Part shown: positions 48,902-58,800 of the stretch, in pieces
Layout: each line of letters begins with the position of its first letter
Numbering within the stretch: position 1 is the first letter of the stretch
Assembly: GCA_022606135.1 (NCBI GenBank)
Contig: JABYQN010000011.1
Location: 1,984,001 to 2,048,000, forward strand
From: Fomes fomentarius
Lineage: Eukaryota > Basidiomycota > Agaricomycetes > Polyporales > Polyporaceae
DNA length: 64,000 nt
Reading direction: 5' to 3'
Program-made: the position numbers and the translations under genes
Notes under the pieces: generated by a model
Seen by the model: the letters and a program-made list of their open reading frames with translations, nothing else
Database searches by the model: none
What the model was told of the DNA's origin: nothing

Positions 48902-51451
48902 ATGGCAGGCAAAGGTAAGCAGAAGACAAAGGACCGGAGTCATGAGCATGCCAGCACAGATCCACCCCAGGAGGTCAGTTCACCCGTGCCAGCCCGTGCT
49001 TCACGCCAGCGCAAGCCGTCAAAGCGGCAAGAAGCGGCAGGTTTGCACCGCTCATTATACACCAAAGGTCTATACTTATCTGTCTTTAGATGCGGCACGT
49101 GAAGAAGAGCTAAAGAAGAAGATGGCCAACTACGAAAAAGAACTCTGGTCTATCGGGAAGAAAAAAATGGTGGTGCACCACGCACCAGTTGACCAAGGTA
49201 TGAATGTATTTCAGATTCACTAAGTACATCCTCAGTAATCCACATGAATCATGCGCTTTATGACTAGATGACAATCTCGAGAATGAGTATGAGAGTGAAG
49301 AAGAGCAGGAGTACATCACGGAAGCCCGTGAGCTCCGTTCATCGGTATGTTCTTTTACACCAGACGAGTACTATAGAGAGGTATATGCAGTCATGTGTGA
49401 TACAGTTCGAATCTCGGGGAATATATCAAGCTCACCCTCCTCCCACGAAACTCCGCCGGGCAAATGAAAGTCCTCAAGTGAACATGACACCTACCCTGGA
49501 GCCACAGAAACGCATCAGCAGTTGAACGTGGTACGATTCTCAAGGGTATATACCTGTTCACTGACACACGCCACACACCTCAGATATTGCAGACTCCAGT
49601 TCATGACGTGTCAATTGAAGCACACTCCCGCCAAGCCTCACACCCTGCAGAGCGAGCCAGCTCATGCTCTCAGTCCCCTAGCCTCCAGCGTAAGCTCTCT
49701 TCCCACTACTGTTCATGTTCAACAAGTCGTAATCATGGACACTCTCCAGGTTTCCGCTCACGCACCCCTCGTGCCGCTGGCCAGTTGTCTCGCTCATGCA
49801 GCCCTAGTGCCCCCCGGTTCTCGCGCTCACACAGCTCTCCTGCCCACCGTTCATCACGCGCACGAAGCTCTCCCACACACTGGTCGTCACGCTCACGCAG
49901 CTCTCATATCCACCAGTCCTCGTGCTCACGCAGTCCTCACACCCATGACTGGTCGTCCCGCTCACACAGTTCTCATGCCCACCACCAGTCATTGTGCTCA
50001 CGCAGTCCCCGTGCCCGCCGGTCATCGCGCTCACGCAGTCCCCGTGCCTGCCGGTCATCGCGCTCATGCAGTCCCCGTGCCTGCCGGTCATCGCGCTCAC
50101 GCAGTCCTCATCATCATCGCTCATCATGCTCACATAGTGCTCCCCATCGTCGCTTGTCACGCTCTCCACGTCGTCGCTCCTCACGTTCCTGCAGTCCTTA
50201 CCAGCACCGGTCACTCCAGCTGCAACACCATGGGAGACGCTCACGTTCTCGCATCCCCATGGACCACTCATCTTCAAGTTACAGCGGTCATCTCCAGGCT
50301 TCCTCAGACAACACCCGAGCACGCACAAAGACACCACTCCTCGACCCTCCTTTCCATGGAGGCAACACTCCGAAGGGTGCTCCCAAGGCTAGTGAGTACG
50401 AACCTCACGTCACCCGGACTATCCTTGTAGCATGTCATCATTTCGAGGTTCTTGTCTGCACTGAGGATCCCTTCCCCGATGACACAACAACACTAGCCTG
50501 GGCTCAGACAATGTGGTCCGCAGCCTGTGACCGCATGAAAGTCGGGTACAAGCTCACTGACTGGATCACAAAGATTGTGAGTGTAGGCTAGTAACGACTC
50601 CGTGTGTGTATGCTGATATTCTAAGATCACCGCATGAACATCCAATGGCCGAGGTAACCTCAAAGATTCGATTCGCCCTTTGATCGCCCCGCTGTATGGC
50701 TTCAAAGATGCTGCCGACGAAGATCTCAAAGCTGCTAATCGCGCTCTATATGTCCGCCTGACTGATGCCGGCTCTCATGATCCCGACCCTCTCTTTCATT
50801 ACAAAGTACGTCTGAGTCCTCCATACTGAGCCGTTCAACGGCGGTCAATTTCTGATACTCACGGAAACCTGTGCTAGAACATGGACAATCAGTGGGGCTT
50901 CGCTGAGCATGATATCATTAGGCGCATCATCCGCGAGCACTGGTTTACGAGTGCCGATGGCGCCGGAGTATTATACAGCTCGCAATTCTCGCCCATCCGC
51001 CAATGCACGCTGGCACTTATATTGACTGCCGTATGTCCCTACGATGCCATCTACTGTCCGTGAATGATACTATCGCTGATCTCTGACTATGGGCTAGATC
51101 GAGTTCTGTGTTGATCAATGGTCCGATGGGACTCTTCGAGAAGGAGCCAAGTTCTGGGAAAAGGACTACACGATCAAGTACCACAAGCATCTCGCCCGCA
51201 TCAAGGATTGGATCACCATCGATACAGAGTATGCCCAGAAGTTGCTCCAAGAGTTGCACGATCATGCACGGTATGTCCGGGATTCTGCCTCTTTCCATCC
51301 TTATGCACGATGCTCAGCAAGACACGACAGTCAAATGTCTGGGGCAGCACCCACATCTTCCGCCGTCATGGGTCTATCAAGCACAGCTCGTGCACGTTTA
51401 CAGGCACAGATCGCAGAAAGGGAACGCCAGTCTCAAGCAAGCAGTGGGTAA
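48902..51451 (+). CDS. SR-repeat and DUF6532-domain protein, transposon-associated
   Basis: Transcribed divergently from the Plavaka transposase, 188 bp away, so probably the element's second gene. Proposed exons begin 48902-49040, 49090-49197, 49268-49344, 49406-49477 and 49593-50576. The N-terminus is basic and Lys-rich, followed by a Glu-rich helix (ELKKKMANYEKELWSIGKKK). About 180 residues are dominated by Ser-Arg-Ser repeats (49740-50260). The C-terminal DUF6532 region has TMWSAACDRMKVGYKLTDWI, RPLIAPLYGFKDAADEDLK, AEHDIIRRIIREHWF, IRQCTLALILTA and IEFCVDQWSDGT. No splice gives a clean frame near 50630-50660, so one indel is likely. DUF6532 proteins are abundant in Agaricomycetes and their function is unknown. 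Confidence 0.7.
50011..50109. repeat. 33-bp tandem repeat, three copies
   Basis: The unit beginning GTGCCTGCCGGTCATCGCGC and ending CAGTCCCC occurs three times with one or two mismatches. It encodes the 11-residue Arg/Ser period of the SR-rich protein, and explains why all frames are open here. Confidence 0.8.
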
Positions 51452-52112
51452 CCCGTAGTAGTATAGTACTAGTGCTATGTACAACTTGAACCCCTACTAT
51501 GGACATGATTGCCGTCGTGAACGTGTGCAATCGTATTCCGAAATTCGCAATCACTGCTTCTCGTGCCACAAGGCAATACCATAAGCAGCTACTCTGGGTC
51601 CGACACAGTCAGTATGACTTCTGACAGTTCTCTACAATACTTCTACAGAGCACATCAGACCGCCCTGCTTCGCTACAGCACACTACATACTGTGTTACAT
51701 CACTACAGTCCACCATGCAGTGTCGCGGGCGCCAATGGCTCCCTACTGAGGAGGGACTTGTCTACCAGGCTACAGCGCCGATGTAGCCTACAGAGCTCTC
51801 CATAGACAGGGTGATTTTTCCTGATGTAGATGATGTGCGTTGTAGGATTGCCTGAGTAGAAATGAGCTATATAAGGGGAGTTAAGCTGGGCTGAAAATCA
51901 ATGCAAGGATGTGGCGCGCACTAGATCGTCATAGTCGCTGCAGGTCGCACATGAGCACGATCATGATCGCGATAAGGGGATCCGCCCACGTACCTTTCAT
52001 TGTTCATCCCTCTGAACTTTTCCTCAAATTTCAGGAGGTGGATACCGGCCTGTTTGATAACGTGAAGGTCGGAGGACGGGATTTTTGCGTGGCAGGATAG
52101 CCTTCGAGTCTC
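51452..52112. other. probable right flank of the Plavaka element
   Basis: No gene was seen. At 51620-51800 the motif CTACAG (also CACTACAG, and the inverse CTGTAG) recurs many times in both orientations, as subterminal repeats of CACTA-like transposons do. A TTTTTCCTGATG sequence near 51816 equals the right terminus of the 45091-46100 element. A TATATAAGGGG motif follows at about 51870. Confidence 0.4.
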
Positions 52113-53790
52113 ATGAGCAATTCATACCCCGAGTATGACGCACAGCTACTAGTAAAGCACGTACTCTCTCATTTCCATTGCGTATTTTCAAATGTTAAAG
52201 AAAGGGAGGAGGCACTGGTGGTTGTCAGAGACGATATGGTTGAAGTGCAAGAAGAAGTTGAAGTCAGTGATGTCACGTTGAATCCGAGTGTAACAGCGCA
52301 AGTGACTTGTGACATGGCGGGAAAAGCCGATTCTTGTGGCCTGTCACGACTCACAATGATATCACTGGCACTGAGCATCTCGTATGTCGGTTGCAACTTG
52401 AATGACCCCGATACTGACGTCCACTTGTTCCGACCAGATGACTCCATTGAGTCTATCACACATGATTGTGCCTTCCTGCACCTCAAGTGCCGAACATCAA
52501 CCCTCACCCGCTTCGTTCTCGCCCAGATCCACGCGCTGACATATGACATTGAAGCAATACAGCCCAAGTACCGCTAGAACTGCCTGCCAGGAGAGAGGGC
52601 AGGACGGCATCGTCAAATACTCGTCACCAAACATCGTCAAGTTGTTCAATGTCAGCCACCCACGCGGAGCACGATCATCGGCGTTCCTGGTGAATCTCTA
52701 CCCCTCATCCGGCTGGGAGGTCATCTCAATGAACTACTTTGGCGGCTGAGGTACGTCGCGTCCCGAGCGCACGCCCTAAGCTCATCGGCGGCATGTGTAG
52801 TTCGAGTTCATCGCCGTGCGCTTCGAGAAGTATGGCTCGCAGGAGGAGCCAATATGATTTAGCACCTGTTCGAGATCTACGTCAAGGTGAACGCAGACGC
52901 GGCGAAGGACCAGAAGGTGCGCGAGGATGCCGCCGCCGCATCTTCAAGCACATGGAGGACGGCGACCAAGGGAACTGGCGCGTGTGGCACAAGCTATTGG
53001 CGAAGAAGTACGAGGAGGAGGCGTACGCGTGGCTGAACGTGCACGTTGACGAGTACACGGGTGAGAACTTGGTCGAGCCGCAGAAGGTGGACACTGCGGT
53101 TACGCGGCCGCAGGTGCCGAACTCTGTCGAGGAGGATAACGGCGCGCTCCGTATGATCTTGGAGACGTACAAGCTTGGGAAGACCGTCATCCAGAAACGA
53201 GGGTAGTGTCAAACGCGGAGCTGACGGCTTCTAGGTGTAGCCCCTCCGAGTCGTGCTGATCTGGGATGCAGGTGGAAGTTCAAACTACCTGGCCCGAGAC
53301 ATCGGTGGTGCGATTCAATGGTACGAGGAATACAATTTGACAAGATGAACCAGGTCATCTCCGCGCAGCAGGACCTGCATCTGCAGCAGTTCTTCATAGC
53401 TCATGGGCTACGATTGCCAGGCGAACAACCTCAAGCACGTTAACTACGGCCTCGGCCTCGGGTAAGAGCACGCGCAAAGGTACGGTTGTACTCCTAGACA
53501 GACCAGATCATCAAGGAGGCCGCAGCGGTCATGCACGAGCAGATGTGCAAGAACACGGACAAGTGCGATGTGATTGAGGAGAATCTGAGGCGACCGCGCT
53601 TGAGATTTCAAGACATGGCTGCGAAGCAGTATATTTGCAATTGATACTGCCCCGTGTTCCTTACTCACTCGTAATCGTAGAATCAACAAGTGCACCTTCA
53701 ACTGAGAGTGCACTGGCATGCTCTCCTCCGAGGAGTGACGGTGCACCATACTGAAACTAGTCGAGAGTCCTTGAATGCCACTGGCAATGA
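52113..53790 (+). pseudogene. cytosolic arginyl-tRNA synthetase pseudogene
   Basis: Fragments of class I ArgRS appear in order but in changing frames: TSTLTRFVLAQIHALTY (N-terminal domain), KYSSPNIVKLFNVSHPRG (HIGH box changed from HVGHLRS), FLVNLYPSSGWEVISMNY, HLFEIYVKVNADAAKD, HMEDGDQGNWRVWHKLLAKKYEEE, VEEDNGALRMILETYKLGKT, RDIGGAIQWYEEYN, VISAQQDLHLQQFF, NLKHVNYGLGLG, STRKGTVVLLDQ (KMSKS-like region) and KEAAAVMHEQM. At least five frame changes and several stops make it non-functional. The C-terminal anticodon-binding part is mostly absent. Before about 52460 the open frame is of uncertain origin. The functional gene must be elsewhere. Confidence 0.85.
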
Positions 53791-53831
53791 AGAAGGCGAA
53801 AGTAGTCAGACGGCGGTAGCGTGACAAACCT

Positions 53832-53955
53832 CATGCTCACCTCGCCTCTCATTGACCGCGAATCCCTCATCTCGTTGAGCGCAATGCTCACCGAATTCTC
53901 CACCGCGTCAGCAAATCAAATAATGTCATCTGCAAATGAGTGCATCTTGCTCGAT
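53832..53955 (-). pseudogene. possible 5'-end remnant of an F-box gene
   Basis: On the minus strand, GAGAAT.. CTCAACGAGATGAGGGATTC followed by GGCGAGGTGAGCATGAG aligns with the first exon end and intron of the F-box gene at 63848. An in-frame stop and the absence of downstream exons make it a relic. Confidence 0.4.
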
Positions 53956-54394
53956 ACGCCACATCGCAAACCCAGTGATGAGTAGAACGTGCAGACTCAA
54001 CAGTGGCGGGCGTGGGTATATATGCATGTGTTACAGGAACTTCACTACAGCAGAGCGAGCAAATACATGAGCACACGGGTTCGCTTGGCCATGGGTGACC
54101 GACCGATCAGTGATCACCTGAAGTACTAACGTTATGGGAACCTATGGAACCAAAACGTTGAGGAATAGAAGAGATAGAAAGGTGTGAGCCATACGCAACA
54201 ATTAGGAGAAATGCGCGAATCGACTCCGGGAGGAGGGCGATTGACGTGGGCAGATAGGGGTAAATGTTCGGGTGGCTTAAGCGAGCCGACGCATCAACTC
54301 AAGTATGTACATACCAGTCTTACTTGACACACACTCACATACTATCCTACCCTCTCACCCTCGTATCATCTTCCATTCGCCCCGCCCGCCCGCC

Positions 54395-55560
54395 ACGTGC
54401 CTCAGGCTCTCAGGCTCGGTCCTCTCAACAAGGACTCTACTATGCAGAGGACCTCATGTTCGGGCATCTCCCTGGCCACAAGCCTACCAGTGATGCTGAA
54501 GTGACAGCCACCTGGCGGCAACATGACTATGGTGCGAGGCGCCTAGTCACCGCTTCAATTGTACAACGAACCTCTGCGGCTACCAGAGGCCCAATTTTTG
54601 TCAGAATCCTTATCGACTTGACAAATCAACTCCTTTTCATGAGAGGAACCAAACTGTCAGACCGTTTGTTCAATTTCCAAAGATTGACCGAAATAGAAAT
54701 TCTGACATCTCAGCGATTTTGCCACATTCCTTATATGGAATACAGGCGCCTTAACAAGCGCCAAAGGGTCTCAGCAGAGTCTGTCATGTTCCTTACTACA
54801 ACTAAAATATGGTTATGAAAGTAGCATGGGAACGTTAAAACACATCTATTGGGCAACCTCTGGCCGTCATACAGACAATCTTTCAGAGACTTGTGTAGGC
54901 GCCCGAACCTCCCGCCGATTTTGCCACTGCACAGTTTAGGCGGTGACTAGGCGCCCGGCACTATACAAGGAGGAAGAGCTCCAGTTGATGATCGATCACA
55001 TGAACTCTCGGGCAGAGGGAGATGCACCAGAGAGGCGGCGCTCACGTCATCGGGGTGAGAGCCACATTTGTCCGAAATACAAGTCGATCCTCTGGCAGGC
55101 AACCTGACCCTCGCTCACTGTGGTTCCTCAGCTCAAGCCCGACATGGACGACAGCAACGTCCACACCGTCATCCTCAACGACGAGCTCGTCATCCGCATC
55201 TGGGACGGAGGGATGGAGGAATTTGGTCAGTTCTGCCTGGACTTTGTCGACCGCAAGACACACACGCCCGTCAACCTTCCTCCTGGTTACGCGATCTGCC
55301 CGGCCCGCGCGAACATGCCTGGAGTGTTCATGCCCGGGGCGTTCACGTCCGAAGGCCAGCTTCCTTCGATGGAGCAGTGTTACGGTTATACCCGTGACGA
55401 GATACCGCCAGGGGCCGAGAAGTGGGCTGTTCCAGCGGGGGCGTACCTCACCATCGCGAAGAACGGAAAGGAGGTACTCACGTTCAAGGTGCCTGTGCGG
55501 GAGTACCATCGTAACCTGATACAGCAAGTGGTTGAACCCGTCCGCGGAGCTGTATGGTAA
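54395..55560 (+). pseudogene. unknown-family protein, copy 3, disrupted
   Basis: Third member of the family seen at 38829 and 40438. The 9-nt first exon is missing. The N-terminal part (QQGLYYAEDLMFGHLPGHKP) runs to 54530, where a 429-bp element interrupts it. Similarity resumes at DYKEEELQLMID. Then an extra G at about 55013-55018 shifts the frame, and a degenerate stretch covers 55065-55118. The beta-rich C-terminal part (from QLKPDMDDSNVHTVILNDEL to VEPVRGAVW, stop at 55558) is well conserved in one frame. The 3' flank also matches the other copies to about 55980. Confidence 0.85.
54531..54959. mobile_element. 429-bp MITE-like insertion
   Basis: Inserted in unknown-family copy 3. The ends carry GGCGCCTAGTCACCGC in inverted orientation (54538-54553 and the complement 54939-54954), with imperfect outer bases. 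A 5-bp direct repeat ACTAT flanks it (54526-54530 and 54960-54964), and removing element plus one repeat restores alignment with the intact paralogues. Internal AGGCGCC motifs recur at about 54744 and 54897. It has no coding capacity; the superfamily is unclear. Confidence 0.8.
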
Positions 55561-56293
55561 GATGGCACTGTTATCCTAGCGCAGTTCCATCTTTAGTCCT
55601 GCGTTCTTCTCATGTATTATAGTGGCTCGTTTACCGGTAGAAACTAGTTGTCAATGCAACGCCTTGCTCTTCTCCATCCTCTCGGACTCTGTAAGATGTC
55701 AACATTCCCACCATCATCGCCAGACTCGCGTCTCGGAGGAGTTCCTAGAGATCGCCATATATAATTGGACAGAACAGTCTTCTCAACCGGCATCACGAGA
55801 TTCGCAATGTAAGGTCGCGCGGTGTACTCTGCTATCAACCGAGAGGGTGTATGGGTGCAACTCGTACTACCATTGGCACCCGAGAACGTCATGTCATTTG
55901 AAAGATTATAATAAGTCCCATCCAGACGTTCATACATGTACCAGTACCACCAAGTCTTCTGGCACACGGCACGCACAGTAGGCCTGAGGGAGCGATCGGA
56001 CGTTTTGTTGTCGGATGGTATTCAAAGCAGCAGCAAGCGACGCCTATTACCCTACATCTAATTAACAACTGTGAGTACGTGAGGGTATGCACGAGAATCG
56101 TCAGAAACAACAGAGACAAAAAAAAACACAACAGGTGTGACGCGATAAATTAAGTGCGTATGTATGCGCGTGTATGTCGGAGATGCCGGTGTATATAGTA
56201 GCAAGTAGTCTTAGATCGTCGCAAGATCGTAACGAGAGCACAAGAGCCGAGAGCGAGCGAGCAAGCCCATGACCAGACAGACAGCTGGGCCAT
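55561..56293. other. 3' flank of copy 3 and intergenic
   Basis: To about 55980 this matches the 3' flanks of copies 1 and 2 (TCCTAGCGCAGTTC, TTGTCAATGCAACGCC). The remainder is AT-rich 3' flank of the permease gene on the minus strand, with no gene seen. Confidence 0.5.
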
Positions 56294-58800
56294 TTACTCG
56301 ATTTTGCGGCGCGAGAACTGCAGGCACACACGATCAGCTCATTACCTTCGCACATGAAGAGCGCAAGAGGAGGACGCACCAGGGTGACGACGGTCCCGTC
56401 CTCAAGCGTTTCCTTCCGGGGCACGAACTCGTACCCGAACCACTTGGGCACGATGCGCCACGCGGCCCAGTAGAGCACGCCGGTAGCCATGATCGCGATC
56501 CCGATGAGGCAGTAGAGGTAGTATGGCAGCGGCGGGGTGTCACCCACACCATTCGCGGGCGGCAGGAACGGCGCGATGATGACTGCAATGTGAGTGTGTT
56601 AGCGTTCGTGCGATTCCTCCGAAAATCACAGCAATGAGGGGAGGGGGGGAGGGTGAAGTTGGAGTTGAGGGAGGTGGTGAGAAGAGGAGAGGGAGAGATA
56701 CGCACGGAAGAGCGCGGCGGCGAAGAAGACGACGACGAGCGGCCACCAGACTTTGAACGGCCGGTGCACGTTCGGCTTCGTGTACCTGAGCCAGAAGAGG
56801 CCGATGACGATGAAGAAGTTGAAGATCTGCTGCGGGTAGCCCTCGACGTTGAGGATGAACGGGTACGCGACGGCCGGTGGGGGCGCGATGATCACGATCA
56901 CCTGCGTGCGGTATGCGTGTGTGCGTGAGTGACTAGAAGATGAGAAGAGGATGGGAGGGTGGGAGAAAGGGGAAGATACACACGGAGGGGATGAGATGGA
57001 TGATGAGACCAGGCAGGGGAGACTTGCCCGTGGGCCAGTTGGACGCCCAGAACTTGCTGCCGAACGGGAGGGGTATCCCCTCCTTCGCGAGCTCCTGGTT
57101 CACGCGCGATGCCGCGAACGTCTATGTACACCACGAGCGAAGAATCCGATGTCAGCATCTTGCCCATTTGCTCAAACACGAGAAAAGACGTACGACAGTG
57201 ATGACGTTCCCGAGCGCACTCAGCGCGACGAAGACCGTTAGCGCCTTCTGCGCCTTCGCCCCGAAGACGTTCCGGAAGAAGAGACTCGCGACGGTCACAC
57301 CGGACGCGCGGATCTCGGCCTTGGTCGCGGCAGCAAAGTACGAGATGTTCGCGAGCAGGTATAGGATAGCGCAGATCGACAGGCCGAGCGGGCCAGCGAT
57401 CTTGAGCGTACGGACGGGGTTCTTGACGTTGTTGAGCACGTAGTTCACGTTTGACCACCCGGCGTAGGCGTTGAGCACTTTGAAAGTCGCCGTTGCGTAC
57501 TGCGCGTGTAAATTGGAGGTTAGGGGATGGCTAGAGGAGAGTGGGTGGACGTACGTCGTTGCTGCTGTGCGAGCTGCCCGCGAACGCATTGCGGAAGTTC
57601 GCGTGTGGGTCCTGAACACGAGTGTTGCCCGCAAGGACGGCCCAGCCTGCATGGCACAAACGTATCAGTACCTGTCTGCCTTCGCGGCGCCCCGGGTAGC
57701 GAAGACCCACCTGTGATGACGATGAAGACGAGGATGAAGATCTTGAACAAGCTCAGGCCCTGGGAGAAGCGAATGATATCTCAGCAACCGTGCGAGACCA
57801 TGGAGATGGAGAAAAGAAAGACCGCATACGTTCATGACCCAGATACCAAGCCTAGGAGTGAGACCGTGCAGGAGGGTCACGAAGAAGATCACTGCAAACG
57901 CGTCATGTCAGTCCTCATTCTTCATTCCACTGGCGTGCATGAACACATATACGAACCTCCGAGCGCGATTCCACGCGTGACCCATCGCTCGGCGGTGTGT
58001 CCGGCAGCAACGAGGATGCTAAGCCACGACGGTCAGTGCCTGACGTACATGTCATGCACCACAAGACCTGGACTTACTTTTGCGCAAACACAATGCACCC
58101 CGCGGCGGTAAAGCCGAGTACAATCGCGTTTACGGCAAAGATGACGGTGACGAGATACTTGGGCTTCTTGTACACGACCTCGAGGTAGACCTTCTCGCCG
58201 CCGGAGCGCGGGTACATGGTGCCGAACTCGAGCCAGATAAAGAGGCCGCAGAAGGAGAGGAGGAAACCGAGGACCCAGAGCATGAGCGATGCGCCCACCG
58301 AGCCGACCGAGCCGAGAATGGAGGACGGGGTCGAGAAGATTCCGGTGCCAATGATACGCCCGACGCTGTGTTGGACGGAAGGAGGGTCAGTTATCGCGCG
58401 GTATAGCGGGTTGTCTATGTTGTCAATGTAAACAGGAGGACTGACATAAGGAGTGTGCAGCTGAAGACACCGAGATTGCGGCCTTGGCCTCCAGCAGAAT
58501 CTGCGCATAGAGGGTACAGCTTGTGAGGGATGCTCGTACGTAGAACGGGCGCATACACGCACCTTCCCCAAGGGTAAGCCCTCCAGGGCTGAGATCCGCA
58601 TCGGCCTGGGTGGCGATTTCCTTGGAGGCGGCGTCCGAGTCGCTGTCCACGGCCTTTTCGTTAACCTTGTCCGCATCCTTCTTTCCGTCCGCGTTAACGG
58701 TCTCAGTCTGGACGGGGACGTGGTCGTCTTCCGAGCCATGGCGCTGCGCCTTCTTGAGCGAAGGGAGATACTTGCGTAACGAACCAAGAGAGGCGGACAT
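56294..58800 (-). CDS. APC-superfamily amino-acid permease (Mup1/LAT-like)
   Basis: Twelve-helix plasma-membrane transporter importing amino acids with protons; the closest style is fungal high-affinity methionine permeases and LAT-type carriers. Twelve exons in phase: 58800-58563, 58500-58446, 58365-58078, 58018-57957, 57891-57830, 57759-57711, 57646-57555, 57499-57194, 57121-56984, 56901-56706, 56582-56380 and 56317-56294, giving 570 aa. A long acidic cytosolic N-terminus precedes TM1, whose GRIIGTGIFSTPSSILG is the unwound substrate-binding segment. Other diagnostics: EFGTMYPRSGGEKVYLE, FKVLNAYAGWSNVNYVLNNV (a YAGW-N motif), FVALSALGNVITV, and the final EFVPRKETLEDGTVVTL before a tiny last exon encoding FSRRKIE. 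Substrate is inferred from family only. Confidence 0.93.

Noticed and set aside
49522..50430. 302-codon Ala/His-rich plus-strand frame and a 177-codon minus-strand frame over the SR region
   Set aside because: The 33-bp repeat keeps several frames open; only the Ser-Arg frame continues in phase into the DUF6532 domain.
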